Positions 1 through 9,158 of a stretch of DNA of 64,000 bases are shown piece after piece. Within the stretch, counting starts at the first letter, position 1. Each line of letters begins with the position of its first letter. The notes under the pieces are model-generated. The model was not told the DNA's origin, ran no database searches, and worked only from the letters and a program-made list of their open reading frames with translations. A program made the position numbers and the translations under genes. This DNA is from Sphingobacteriales bacterium 16-39-50 (GTDB lineage Bacteria > Bacteroidota > Bacteroidia > Sphingobacteriales > Sphingobacteriaceae): NCBI GenBank assembly GCA_002257025.1, contig NCHA01000002.1, forward strand, positions 1 through 64,000, read 5' to 3'.

Positions 1-735
1 TACCAGTATAATATACAAAAAATAGTTCAATATTTAAACATAAGTAATTGATTTACAGAAACTTAAATCCTTAACTTAATGACATTGGGCTTGACCCGCC
101 ATCCATCAATCAGCAATTCGTTGTCATGGCGGGCTTGACCCGCCAATGGCTCTCGCAAAGACGCAGAGACGCAAAATATATCATCTTAAACAAATTATTT
201 TTAACTTATGGCCATTTGCGTCTTGGCGAGAGTAAAACCCTTAGTCGTTGTTATGGCGGGTTTAACCCGCCATTCACCCGCCAAAAACTCTCGCAAAGAC
301 GCAGAAACGCAAAACGTTTCGTCTTAAACAAATGATTTATAGCCCGGTCGCGCTTTGCGTCTCTGCGTCTTTGCGAGACATATCTCTTTTATAAATACAA
401 GGTCGTGGCCTTCGCCACAATCAATTGTATTAACAAGAGATTCCGGCTCGGAGGCCGGAATCGGAGTACCCAAAGATGCACTGTCATGGCGGGCTTCACC
501 CGCCAAATGCTCTCGCAAAGACGCAGAGACGCAAAAAATATCATCTTAAACAATTGATTTTATAACCCTCACCCACTTGCGTCTTTGCGAGACACTTGTC
601 TTTTTAAACAAGGAGGTCCTGGCCTTCGCCAGGATGACAATCAGTTTTAATAAACAGGAGATTCCAGCTCGGAGGCTGGAATCGGATTTTACTCCTTAAT
701 CTACCGTCATGGTGGGCTCGATCTGCCACCCTTCT
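1..735. repeat. Block of composite palindromic repeats, no gene
   Basis: Non-coding stretch built from two recurring modules. The first is a GGCGGGCTTGACCCGCCA-type short palindrome (about 124-146, 254-275, 484-504, degenerate at 705-727). It is followed by an 80-90 bp imperfect palindrome whose arms read CTCGCAAAGACGCAGAGACG and its complement (about 150-231, 290-380, 510-596). The second module (about 397-470 and 600-690) contains GGCCTTCGCCA and a GATTCC-AGCTCGGAGGCT-GGAATC hairpin. Short frames through it only translate the repeat. Spacing is irregular and the units are self-complementary, so this is not CRISPR. The function is unknown. Confidence 0.8.
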
Positions 736-863
736 TGGCAAGTCCCGAACTCATTTATACCTCGTTCGTAACAAGCACAAATTAAGCCCGGATTAAACAC
801 ACACTAAACCCAAATTTTTGTGGGTTTTGTCCGCGTTTAGTACGCGTTTACTCCCTGTTTAGT

Positions 864-1001
864 ATGCGTTCTTTTAGAAGCAAATACGAACAATTTTTCA
901 ACCTTTCCCACTCTGAGGAAAAAGCATATTTTAAGGTCCTGATCAGAGCTATTCCCTATCGGATTTTGAATAAGATTCAATTCCAATCAAACTATAATTA
1001 A
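864..1001 (+). CDS. Possible 45-residue small protein
   Basis: A short frame with an ATG start and TAA stop ends 13 bp before the outer-membrane protein gene. The product would be basic and aromatic-rich, beginning MRSFRSKYEQFFNL and ending QFQSNYN, with no signal peptide or membrane segment. The amino-acid mix looks more gene-like than the repeats upstream, but I recognise no family and there is no clear ribosome binding site. It could be a leader peptide, a remnant, or chance. An inverted repeat AAACCCA/TGGGTTT lies just upstream at about 803-825. Confidence 0.3.
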   Translation: MRSFRSKYEQFFNLSHSEEKAYFKVLIRAIPYRILNKIQFQSNYN

Positions 1002-1014
1002 CTTAGCGCCCTCT

Positions 1015-2160
1015 ATGAATAAAGAACTGCTAAAAAAGATATTTGCTCTCAGCCTTTTTATACTGATTTCCTCAAATGGCTTCAGTCAGATGAAGCTGAT
1101 TAAGAAACTCCTTTCAAATGAAGCCGATACAACCCGCGGAAGTAGTTTCCTGCCCCTCCCGGCACTTGGCTATGCCCAGGAAACAGGAATAGAAATAGGA
1201 GCCGCCAGCCTTTATTCATTTTATACAGACCGCAAGGATACTCTAATGCGGACCTCGCGAATTACAGGTATGATCACCTTTACAACGAAAAAGCAAAGCA
1301 ACTTCGCCCTGAAATCAGATATCTGGACACCAGGAAACAAGTTTCACCTAAGCTCTGAAATCCGTTATCGGAATTTCCCTTTCAATTTTTACGGGATTGG
1401 CAATTCTACCCTGGAACTGAATGAAGACCCTATCACCCAAAAACTTTTCAAACTCAATGCCGGACTGGAAAAAAAACTGGGCAAAAGTATTTATACCGGA
1501 ATGAGCATGGCTTATGAATCCTACCGCTTTGAAGATAAAGTTACGGGTGGCATTTATAGCAATAATCCAGATATCCGGGATAAAGACGGAGGGCAGGTTT
1601 TCTTTATCGGAATTACACAAATCTTTGATAACCGAAATACAAATACCCATACCACTAGGGGATCATTCCTTAAATTCAATTATTCTTATGCCCCTGATTT
1701 CTTTGGTGGCGATCATTTTAGTGGAAGCCTGCTTAAACTTGATCTGCGTAACTTTCATAGTTTAAGCAAGAAAACAACCCTCGGTTTAAATGCTCATTTT
1801 CAAACCATTAGTGGGAGTAACACCCCTTTTTATCTGCTTCCACAACTTGGAAATGATGAAATGATGCGTGCATATTATGCCGGACGATTCCGTGATCAAA
1901 ATTTATTAGCCTTGCAGGGTGAACTCAGGCTCCGGCTAAATCCAAGATTCGGATTGGTCGGATTTGCCGCTGCAGGTAATGTCTATTCAGGTGGCAATTT
2001 CAAATTGATCCAGCTAAAGCCTAGTGTTGGCGGAGGATTCAGATACTTCTACGACATCGAACGCGGACTGAGTGTTAGAATGGATTATGCCATCGGCGAA
2101 CAGAATCCCGGAGAAAAAAGGCAAAGCGGACTCTATCTTAGTTTGGGTGAAGCGTTCTGA
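1015..2160 (+). CDS. BamA/TamA-family outer-membrane barrel protein without POTRA domains
   Basis: A 381-residue exported protein with a signal peptide at about residues 1-24, ending GFSQ. The rest is a chain of alternating amphipathic strands with many aromatic girdle residues. The C-terminal third carries the Omp85 surface-antigen signature: MRAYYAGRFRDQN near 284-296 corresponds to the VRGF/Y-type lid-lock motif, followed by QGELRLRL, GLVGFAAAGNVY and a final strand ending in F. BamA and TamA have N-terminal POTRA domains that recruit clients. Here the barrel follows the signal almost directly, so it is probably a stand-alone 16-stranded translocator or porin-like protein of the Omp85 superfamily. 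The partner or substrate is unknown. It is followed by a 445-bp gap and is probably monocistronic. Confidence 0.75.
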   Translation: MNKELLKKIFALSLFILISSNGFSQMKLIKKLLSNEADTTRGSSFLPLPALGYAQETGIEIGAASLYSFYTDRKDTLMRTSRITGMITFTTKKQSNFALKSDIWTPGNKFHLSSEIRYRNFPFNFYGIGNSTLELNEDPITQKLFKLNAGLEKKLGKSIYTGMSMAYESYRFEDKVTGGIYSNNPDIRDKDGGQVFFIGITQIFDNRNTNTHTTRGSFLKFNYSYAPDFFGGDHFSGSLLKLDLRNFHSLSKKTTLGLNAHFQTISGSNTPFYLLPQLGNDEMMRAYYAGRFRDQNLLALQGELRLRLNPRFGLVGFAAAGNVYSGGNFKLIQLKPSVGGGFRYFYDIERGLSVRMDYAIGEQNPGEKRQSGLYLSLGEAF

Positions 2161-2605
2161 TCACTGTTGGGCTGCAATGAAAAAGATCCATCCATACACG
2201 TATTATTCGTTTTCATATTACTGCCAAAAGCAATCCCCATTTATTTAAAATCAGAGATTAGCCAATTGATTGTGCTTTCTCTGACATTAATAATACACTA
2301 TTTGGCTTATTAGCAGAGGATTGTTCATATGCTTTGGCCTCAGTACTAAATCTCCGTTAACGTTTTTTCCGCCTTGGCTGGTGCGGTAATTACAGACAAA
2401 GCCTATATACTGCCTTTCGAAGCAGCAGACGCAGCGGCGGCTTTTTGTTTCTTTTCAGCTGAAGGAAAAGAAAAGAGATATATCATTGACTAAGAATGTG
2501 ATTGTAAAATCTCATAATTAGAAATTTCACACCATACTCCCGCTTTACATTTAACTCCATATTTTTATTATTTTGCATAATTAAAGCCTTCTCAAATTTT
2601 AGATC
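2161..2605. other. Intergenic region, 445 bp
   Basis: No gene that I can support. It holds an alanine/lysine-coding stretch on the minus strand (about 2405-2486) that is too short and repetitive to call. The AT-rich end before 2606 (TATTTTTATTATTTTGC) is close to the Bacteroidota -7 box but one base short, and may be the promoter of the DUF885 gene. Confidence 0.5.
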
Positions 2606-3916
2606 ATGCGCAAAATCACAAACCTCACCCTTTTCATCCCTCTGATTTTTATGATCTCCTGTTCAGAAAAAAACAATACCAGAGATAATGAATTAAACAG
2701 CCTGGCAGAACAATATGTACAACTCGGATTAAACATCGGTCAGTATGATCCTGATTTTGTGGATGCTTATTACGGCCCTGATTCTTTGAAGCCGAAAACC
2801 GATACCCTGGCAATATTTCCAAAAGACAGCTTGTTAAACTCTGTCGCCGGACTAAAAAGCAAGCTCAATGAGATCACTTCAGAACTCAGCGATACCGGAA
2901 AAATAAGAGCAGGCTGGATGTCACAGCAACTCACAGCTTTTGATCGTCGGATCCGGATATTTTCGGGTGAGTTTAAAAGTTTCGACGAAGAATCCAAAGA
3001 TCTCTTTGGGATCTCTGCGCCGGTTTATCCCGAAAGCCATTATGCTGCCCTTTTAGATTCCCTCAATAAAATCCTGCCCGGCGAAGGAGATGTTCAATCC
3101 CGGTTTCAGAAACTGGCAAATCAGTTCATCATCCCCAAAGATAAGCTGGATACCGTTTTCAGAGCCACAATTGGAGAGGCCCGCAGAAAAACTAAAGAAC
3201 ATTATGAACTTCCTGCTGACGAATCCTTCAGTATTGAATACGTAAATAATAAGCCCTGGTCTGGCTATAACTGGTATAAAGGCAATTTCACGAGTATCAT
3301 ACAGATTAATACCGATACTCAGATCTTTCTAGAACGCGCCATTGATGTTGGAAGCCATGAAAGTTATCCGGGACACCATGTGTATAATATGCTTCTTGAA
3401 AAAAACCTGTACCGCGATAAAGGCTGGGTTGAAATTTCATTATATCCCTTATTCAGTCCGCAATCATTCATAGCCGAAGGAAGTGCCAATTATGGCGTCG
3501 AACTGGCCTTCCCCGGGGATAATAAGATCCGGTTTGCCAACGAAAAATTACTGCCCATGGCCGGACTTGATACCACAAACCTAAGCCTGTATTTCAAAGC
3601 TTTGGCAATCAGATCACAGCTTAACTATGCAAGAAATGAGGCCGGCAGAGGTTTAGTTAATGGCACCATGAATGAAAAGCAAGCCCTGGACTGGCTGATC
3701 AAATATTGCCTTTACAATGAAGAAACAGCTTTAAAATCAATCTCCTTTATCAAAAAATATCGTAGTTATATCATCAATTATAATTACGGAATGGATCTGG
3801 TGAAACAGTATGTGGAAGCAAAAGCCGGATATGGAAATGATGCGAAAAAACAATGGGAAGTTTTCGGACAGCTGCTCAGTAATCCTGTGCTGCCTGGAGA
3901 ACTTTTGATCAAATAA
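2606..3916 (+). CDS. DUF885-family metallopeptidase-like lipoprotein
   Basis: 436 residues with a lipoprotein signal (MRKITNLTLF...FMISC, lipid cysteine about C19), so it is probably anchored in the periplasm or outer membrane. The motif HESYPGHH at residues 251-258 matches the HExxPGHH signature of the DUF885 family, which resembles the zinc HExxH motif and includes predicted peptidases. A second downstream segment, FIAEGSANYGVELAF, fits the glutamate-containing region expected to complete a metal site. It is the first of four consecutive plus-strand hydrolase genes, and the next begins 20 bp after its stop. Substrate is not known; a dipeptidase or carboxypeptidase role is inference. Family assignment is good, reaction is uncertain. 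Confidence 0.75.
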   Translation: MRKITNLTLFIPLIFMISCSEKNNTRDNELNSLAEQYVQLGLNIGQYDPDFVDAYYGPDSLKPKTDTLAIFPKDSLLNSVAGLKSKLNEITSELSDTGKIRAGWMSQQLTAFDRRIRIFSGEFKSFDEESKDLFGISAPVYPESHYAALLDSLNKILPGEGDVQSRFQKLANQFIIPKDKLDTVFRATIGEARRKTKEHYELPADESFSIEYVNNKPWSGYNWYKGNFTSIIQINTDTQIFLERAIDVGSHESYPGHHVYNMLLEKNLYRDKGWVEISLYPLFSPQSFIAEGSANYGVELAFPGDNKIRFANEKLLPMAGLDTTNLSLYFKALAIRSQLNYARNEAGRGLVNGTMNEKQALDWLIKYCLYNEETALKSISFIKKYRSYIINYNYGMDLVKQYVEAKAGYGNDAKKQWEVFGQLLSNPVLPGELLIK

Positions 3917-3936
3917 TTATAGATGATCCTTATAAA

Positions 3937-5439
3937 ATGAAAAAACTACTCATAGTATTATTCTTGCTACCGTTCTGTGTTTCAGCACAGAATAATGGAT
4001 TCCAGGAAAGAGCAGCAAAGATTGATACTTATATAAAAGCTTTACTTTCCGACTGGAATATTCCGGGTCTGGCTCTGGTCATTGTCCATAAAGATCAGGT
4101 AATTTATACCAAAGGATATGGCTTCAGGGATCTGGAAAACAAAATCCAGGCGACAGAAACGACCCTTTTTCCAATTGCCTCTAACACCAAGCTTTTTACA
4201 GCAACACTGGCAACACAGTTTGCTGCTGAGGGTAAATTAAGTCTGGATGTACCCGTAAAGCAATATTTGCCAGAAGTTAATTTTTATAACCCTGAATTAA
4301 ATTTCAAAATAAGCATACGGGATCTGCTAAGCCACCGAACCGGTCTACCATCTTATGATGGGATATGGTTAAATGCTGCATTTAAAAGAAAAGAATTATT
4401 AAGCAAAATATCCTTTATGAAGCCAAGCCTTGGATTCAGGGAGGGGTATATTTATAATAATAATATGTACACTTTAGCCGGACTGGCAATTGAAGCGGTA
4501 AGCGGAAAAAGCTGGGAAGAGAACGTGCATGAGCGAATTTTTAAGCCTCTGGAGATGAATTCAAGTGGGTTTACCGGAGTAGGTGCACGTCCGGAGAACC
4601 ATTCCTTATCCTATTTTGAGGCTGAAGGCACAGGGAAACTTACTGCCCGCACCTTTCTCGCTCAATCAGAATTACTTGCACCAGCCGGTAATATCTATTC
4701 CAGTATGGTAGATATGAGTAAATGGCTTATCCTGCAGGTTAATGGTGGAAAATACAAGGGGAAGCAGGTTATTGCTGCATCTGCTATTGAGGAGACCAAG
4801 GTCCCGAATGCTATTTCCGACAAAAGAGGGCGATACGATGAATTATCAAATTCCATTTATGCAATGGGGCGTTCGCTGCAAAGCTATAAAGGCACCAAAA
4901 TGATCAGTCATACAGGATCAATTGATGGCTTCTATTCTAATTTAAGCTATCTGCCAAAAGACAGTATCGCGTTATTTATTGTTCACAATTCCGTATCAGC
5001 AGGTTCCCTCCGTTCGGTGATGAACCTCCCAATAATAGACATCCTCCAGAACAGGGAAATAACAGACTGGAGTGCGAGATACAGAAAGGATTATCTGGAG
5101 GCCCGGGAAAGAAACAAAAAGATAGTGGATGGAATCAATGCCTCACAGGTTAAAAACACATATCCTTCGCATCTTGCATTGGCCTACACCGGCAGGTTCA
5201 GTCACCCGGTATATGGTGAGATCCTTATCGGACTAAAAAACAATAATCTGCAACTTCAGTACAGAAGCTTAAGTGCAACCCTGCATCACTGGCATTATGA
5301 TCAGTTTATTACGATGGATGATGGAAGAGGTTTTCCGGACATGCGGATCAGTTTTCTGACAAATGATAAGGGGGAAATCGACCGCATCAGTACCCGACCT
5401 TTCGGAGATCCGCTTACTGAATTTGTCCGGGTGAAATAA
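3937..5439 (+). CDS. Exported serine hydrolase, beta-lactamase/DD-peptidase fold (PF00144)
   Basis: 500 residues with a signal peptide ending about FCVSAQ. The class C beta-lactamase/DD-peptidase motifs are visible: SxxK as S82-N-T-K85 in FPIASNTKLFTA, and YxN as Y173-N-N175 in GYIYNNNMYTLAG. A late HTGSIDGF segment corresponds to the KTG-like box. The part after about residue 400 resembles the DUF3471-type beta-rich domain often attached to such enzymes. Catalysis uses the serine and lysine of SxxK, and substrates in the family include peptidoglycan stems, D-amino-acid peptides and esters. It lies 20 bp after the DUF885 gene, suggesting co-transcription. It is unlikely to be a true beta-lactamase given its paralogue next door and the context. 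Confidence 0.85.
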   Translation: MKKLLIVLFLLPFCVSAQNNGFQERAAKIDTYIKALLSDWNIPGLALVIVHKDQVIYTKGYGFRDLENKIQATETTLFPIASNTKLFTATLATQFAAEGKLSLDVPVKQYLPEVNFYNPELNFKISIRDLLSHRTGLPSYDGIWLNAAFKRKELLSKISFMKPSLGFREGYIYNNNMYTLAGLAIEAVSGKSWEENVHERIFKPLEMNSSGFTGVGARPENHSLSYFEAEGTGKLTARTFLAQSELLAPAGNIYSSMVDMSKWLILQVNGGKYKGKQVIAASAIEETKVPNAISDKRGRYDELSNSIYAMGRSLQSYKGTKMISHTGSIDGFYSNLSYLPKDSIALFIVHNSVSAGSLRSVMNLPIIDILQNREITDWSARYRKDYLEARERNKKIVDGINASQVKNTYPSHLALAYTGRFSHPVYGEILIGLKNNNLQLQYRSLSATLHHWHYDQFITMDDGRGFPDMRISFLTNDKGEIDRISTRPFGDPLTEFVRVK

Positions 5440-5543
5440 GAGTTGAAAATCCCATCGAAGTTTTGTATTATGAATTCTATTTTCATAATTTACAAATCAT
5501 TATCCAACATTAAACCGCTAAAAAATAACCCATAATTAATCTC

Positions 5544-6815
5544 ATGAAAAAATTATTAATTCTTCTCCTGGTCTGTTCTGTAAGTATCACAGGCTTTAGC
5601 CAGACTATCATGAATTCAACACCTGAAGCCGCAGGTTTCTCATCCGAGCGTTTGAAACGACTTGATAATGCTATGAATGAATGGGTGGACAAAGGATATA
5701 TGAACGGAGGGGCTGCTTTAATTATACGTGATGGTAAAATTGCTTACTATAAAGCAAATGGGTATAATGATCTGGATACTAAAGCCCCGCTTCAAAAGGA
5801 TGGTATTTTCAGAATTGCATCCCAAACCAAGGCCATAACAAGTGTGGCTATTATGATGCTCTTTGATGAAGGCAAGTTATTGTTAACCGATCCGGTTTCA
5901 ATGTATATCCCTTCGTTCAAGAAGCAGAGTGTCCTGGTTAATTTTAACCCTGCAGATACGAGCTACACCACAGTTCCTGCTAAAAGGGAAGTCACCATTA
6001 AGGATCTTCTGACTCATACTTCAGGACTTGGATACGCACAAATTGGTTCAAAGGAAGCGAATGCGATCTATGCAAAAAACAATATCACAGCAGGATTGGG
6101 AGTAAAAGACAGAACTTTGCTGCAGGCAATGACCCGCCTGGGTGAAATGCCCTTAATGCACCAGCCGGGTGAGAAATTTACTTACGGACTTAATACCGAC
6201 GTTTTAGGTTGTTTGGTTGAAGTGATATCCGGCGTAAGTCTGGATGAGTTTTTCAGAATCCGTATTTTCGAACCTCTGGGGATGAAAGATACCTATTTCA
6301 ATTTACCTCAGTCAAAAGCAAATCGTCTCGTAAACCTTTATACTGAAACTCCACAGGGGAAACTGGTGAAAGCAAATGCTGGAATGTTAAATAGTGTGGC
6401 GACTTCCAATTACCCATTAGTACCGCATACTTATTATTCAGGTGGTGCAGGCCTAAGTTCTACACTGTATGATTATGGTATTTTTCTTCAGATGCTTTTG
6501 AATAACGGTGTTTACAATGGCAAAAGATTATTAGGCCGTAATACGGTGAGGATGATGACTACCAACCAGATTGAAGGTGTACCTTATGCAAGCGGAACTT
6601 TCGGACTTGGATTCGGAGTAGTTACTGATCAAAACGCAGGCAGTGCACCTGCACAGGTTGGGACATTTAACTGGGGAGGGGCTTTTGCAACTTCCTATTG
6701 GGTTGATCCAAAAGAAAAAATGGTTTACCTGTTCTTCCGCCAATTGCAGGCAAGATCACACAATGAAGTAGTAGAAAAATTCAGGGCATTAACATATCAG
6801 GCTATCAACGATTGA
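5544..6815 (+). CDS. Second exported serine hydrolase, beta-lactamase/DD-peptidase fold
   Basis: 423 residues with a signal peptide ending about TGFSQ. The SxxK nucleophile is S93-Q-T-K96 in FRIASQTKAITS. The Tyr motif is in GEKFTYGLNTDVLG, where YGL replaces YxN, a variant seen in many esterase-like members of PF00144. HTYYSGGAGLSST and a terminal NWGGAFATSYWVD close the fold. It is shorter than its upstream neighbour and lacks that protein's C-terminal beta-rich extension. The two are paralogous but diverged, so they probably act on different substrates. A 104-bp gap precedes it and the D-aminoacylase-like gene follows after 31 bp. Confidence 0.85.
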   Translation: MKKLLILLLVCSVSITGFSQTIMNSTPEAAGFSSERLKRLDNAMNEWVDKGYMNGGAALIIRDGKIAYYKANGYNDLDTKAPLQKDGIFRIASQTKAITSVAIMMLFDEGKLLLTDPVSMYIPSFKKQSVLVNFNPADTSYTTVPAKREVTIKDLLTHTSGLGYAQIGSKEANAIYAKNNITAGLGVKDRTLLQAMTRLGEMPLMHQPGEKFTYGLNTDVLGCLVEVISGVSLDEFFRIRIFEPLGMKDTYFNLPQSKANRLVNLYTETPQGKLVKANAGMLNSVATSNYPLVPHTYYSGGAGLSSTLYDYGIFLQMLLNNGVYNGKRLLGRNTVRMMTTNQIEGVPYASGTFGLGFGVVTDQNAGSAPAQVGTFNWGGAFATSYWVDPKEKMVYLFFRQLQARSHNEVVEKFRALTYQAIND

Positions 6816-6846
6816 TATTGGCTTTACTCTGATTCAAAGATTAAAC

Positions 6847-8433
6847 ATGAAGAAAATACTCTTGCTTGCCGGAATAATATCAAGCTCCTTATTGGTAAAG
6901 GCTCAGCTTACCGCAGATCTTATCATACGGAACGGGAAAATTTACGATGGTACAGGAAACTCCTGGTATTATGGTGATGTGGCCGTAAAAGATGGGAAGA
7001 TCATCAAAACAGGATACATTACCAATATCCGTGCGAGCAGAACTATCGATGCGAAAGGATTACTGGTAGCACCCGGTTTTATTGATGTTCACGGACATAT
7101 TGAGGGTGGAATCATCACAACCCCCACTGCAAACAATTACATTTTCGATGGTGTAACCACTGTAGTTACCGGCAATTGTGGTGGATCTGCAGATAATATC
7201 GGCAGCTTTTTACAGGAAGTCAACAAGGTTCGTCCTTCGATCAATGTCGCAAGTCTGATTGGTCATAATACGGTCCGCGCCCAGGTGATGAACCGTGATA
7301 ATCGTAAGCCAACAATGCAGGAGCAACAAAAAATGGATGCTTTGGTTGATCAGGCAATGAAAGAAGGTGCGGTGGGTCTGTCAACCGGATTGATCTATAT
7401 TCCCGGAACATTTGCTGAAACTGAAGAAGTAATTTCATTGGCAAAAGCTGCTGCGAAAAACAAAGGAGTTTATGCTTCCCACATACGCAATGAAGAAAAC
7501 CAGGCAGTTGAAGCTGTAAATGAAGCGATTAATATCGGCAAAGAGGCAAATATTCCAGTCCAGATTTCACACTTCAAGATTGGAGGAAGATCAAACTGGG
7601 GTAAATCAGATGTTACGCTCAATTTGGTTAAAGAGGCAAGAGAAAATGGCTGGGATGTGACCATCGATCAGTATCCATACACCGCTAGCAGCACCAATCT
7701 TGGCATTCGTTTACCCGACTGGGCTTTTGCAGGCGGAAATGATTCATTGAAAGCAAGGTTGAATAATCCTGCTATCCGCGCTCAGATCAAAAAAGCAATG
7801 CTCGCACAACTTGCCGGTTATAAATTCAAGAATTACAGTTATGCAGTGGTAGCCAATTACCCATCAGATACAAGCATGAATGGTAAGAATATTTCAGAGA
7901 TCAATAAACTGATGGGCAGAAAAGCCAAGGCCAGATTTGAAGCTGAAACCATTATGGACATGGTTGAAAAAGGTGGGGCCCAAATGGTTTATAACAGCAT
8001 GAATGAAGTTGATGTGAAGAACATCATGAAATATCCTTTCAGCATGTTCGGAGCAGATGCAGGAGTACCTGTACCCGGAAGAGGAATGCCGCATCCCCGT
8101 GGCTATGGTACCAATGCCAGGGTATTGGGTAAATATGTACGGGATGAAAAAGTAATTACAATGGAGGATGCGATCAGAAGGATGACCTCCCTGGCAGCAC
8201 AAAAGTTTGGGCTGAGTGATCGCGGGCTATTATTACCCAACTATGCCGCCGATATTGTGATCTTCAGTGAATCAGAAGTAAATGATATGGCCACTTTCCT
8301 GAAGCCTCATGCCTATTCCAAAGGGTTTAAATATGTGATTGTAAATGGTGAACTGGTGGTTGAAAATGAGAAACATCTGGGAACGAAAAGCGGGAAGGCG
8401 CTTTATGGGCAGGCTTTTGTAAAGACCCGATAG
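6847..8433 (+). CDS. N-acyl-D-amino-acid deacylase family amidohydrolase, exported
   Basis: 528 residues with a signal peptide (MKKILLLAGIISSSLLVKAQ). The metal-dependent amidohydrolase fold is evident: an N-terminal beta segment, APGFIDVHGH with metal ligands H82 and H84, later SHIRNEE and QISHFK histidines, and a C-terminal FGADAG aspartate. The organisation matches D-aminoacylases and D-glutamate deacylases, which release free D-amino acids from N-acyl forms. Being periplasmic and following two DD-peptidase-fold enzymes, it plausibly finishes off D-amino-acid-containing peptides (inference). Its TAG stop lies inside a perfect 18-bp palindrome (8425-8442) that also begins a direct repeat bounding the next gene. 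Confidence 0.85.
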   Translation: MKKILLLAGIISSSLLVKAQLTADLIIRNGKIYDGTGNSWYYGDVAVKDGKIIKTGYITNIRASRTIDAKGLLVAPGFIDVHGHIEGGIITTPTANNYIFDGVTTVVTGNCGGSADNIGSFLQEVNKVRPSINVASLIGHNTVRAQVMNRDNRKPTMQEQQKMDALVDQAMKEGAVGLSTGLIYIPGTFAETEEVISLAKAAAKNKGVYASHIRNEENQAVEAVNEAINIGKEANIPVQISHFKIGGRSNWGKSDVTLNLVKEARENGWDVTIDQYPYTASSTNLGIRLPDWAFAGGNDSLKARLNNPAIRAQIKKAMLAQLAGYKFKNYSYAVVANYPSDTSMNGKNISEINKLMGRKAKARFEAETIMDMVEKGGAQMVYNSMNEVDVKNIMKYPFSMFGADAGVPVPGRGMPHPRGYGTNARVLGKYVRDEKVITMEDAIRRMTSLAAQKFGLSDRGLLLPNYAADIVIFSESEVNDMATFLKPHAYSKGFKYVIVNGELVVENEKHLGTKSGKALYGQAFVKTR

Positions 8434-8442
8434 CTATCGGGT
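8425..8442. repeat. Palindrome ACCCGATAGCTATCGGGT
   Basis: A perfect 18-bp palindrome overlapping the stop codon of the amidohydrolase. Bases 8428-8452 recur at 9178-9202 with 23 of 25 identities, including the non-palindromic tail GAGAATTAT. The pair brackets the ORF6N gene. It could also act as a hairpin terminator for the amidohydrolase transcript, although no T-run follows. Confidence 0.8.
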
Positions 8443-8491
8443 TGAGAATTATCAACATTCCACAATTAGTTTCCTCCCCCTAAATTGCTTT

Positions 8492-9037
8492 TTACTTTGG
8501 GTGAATTTTATAGCCGATGCTTTTTTCAGGTAGTTTAGGTTTTTCCTGCATCCTTAACAATTTATCCAGATGATGATAAACCATCTCAATGTCTTGGTCA
8601 TATTTGCCTAATTTCTTCTTAATGGATTCTAATTCTAAACGAATCTCAGAGCTATTTAAAAGAATTTTTCGCAATGCTACAAAGGTTCTAATAATTGCAA
8701 TATTCATTTCCCTGGCTCTTTTACTTTTAAGAACACTAGATAACATTGCTATACCAGTTTCAGTAAATGCATAGGGAAAAGAGCCCCCAAAATGCTGTTT
8801 AGAAGGTATCACATTTTGTGATACCACCTCCACCAGCTCACCTTCAGTCAAAACAAACATAAAATCATCTGGAAATAGATCTAAATTTCTACGAACAGCC
8901 TGTTTTAGGGCTCTGGTCTCTACCTCATAGATTTCTGCCAGGTGAATATCCAGCATTATATTCTCATTGCGTAAAACAATTATTCTATTTATTACCTTTT
9001 GGTCCGGCGCAAATTGTGGATTCTTAGCAGTTATCAT
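8492..9037 (-). CDS. ORF6N-domain DNA-binding protein
   Basis: 181 residues. Residues about 15-110 match the ORF6N/KilA-N-like domain: VLRNENIMLDIHLAEIYEVE, then LKQAVRRN, FPDDFMFVLTEGE, and FAFTE-like YAFTETGIAMLSSVLKS. A charged helical tail with coiled-coil character (about 120-160, LELESIKKKLGKYDQDIEM) follows. In phages ORF6N proteins are antirepressor or DNA-binding modules. Chromosomal single copies are common in Bacteroidota and their job is not established. It faces the amidohydrolase and is isolated, with no phage genes around it. The gene lies between two 25-bp direct repeats (8428-8452 and 9178-9202), suggesting it arrived or moves as a small cassette. Confidence 0.8.
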   Translation of the reverse strand: MITAKNPQFAPDQKVINRIIVLRNENIMLDIHLAEIYEVETRALKQAVRRNLDLFPDDFMFVLTEGELVEVVSQNVIPSKQHFGGSFPYAFTETGIAMLSSVLKSKRAREMNIAIIRTFVALRKILLNSSEIRLELESIKKKLGKYDQDIEMVYHHLDKLLRMQEKPKLPEKSIGYKIHPK

Positions 9038-9158
9038 ATTTCTGATAATTTCACAAATTAATCTAATTGAAAATATTCGGGAAACAATAACAAGTTTAGT
9101 TTGCGGTAGTTAATTAGAAATAAACGGCCTTTGTGAAGGATTAAAAACTTAGAATGGA

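Noticed and set aside
95..735. CRISPR-like repeats
   Set aside because: Units are long, palindromic, unequal in size and spacing, with no unique spacers and no cas genes.
2405..2486. Minus-strand alanine/lysine-rich mini-ORF
   Set aside because: Only about 27 codons, low complexity, no signal or neighbour to support it.
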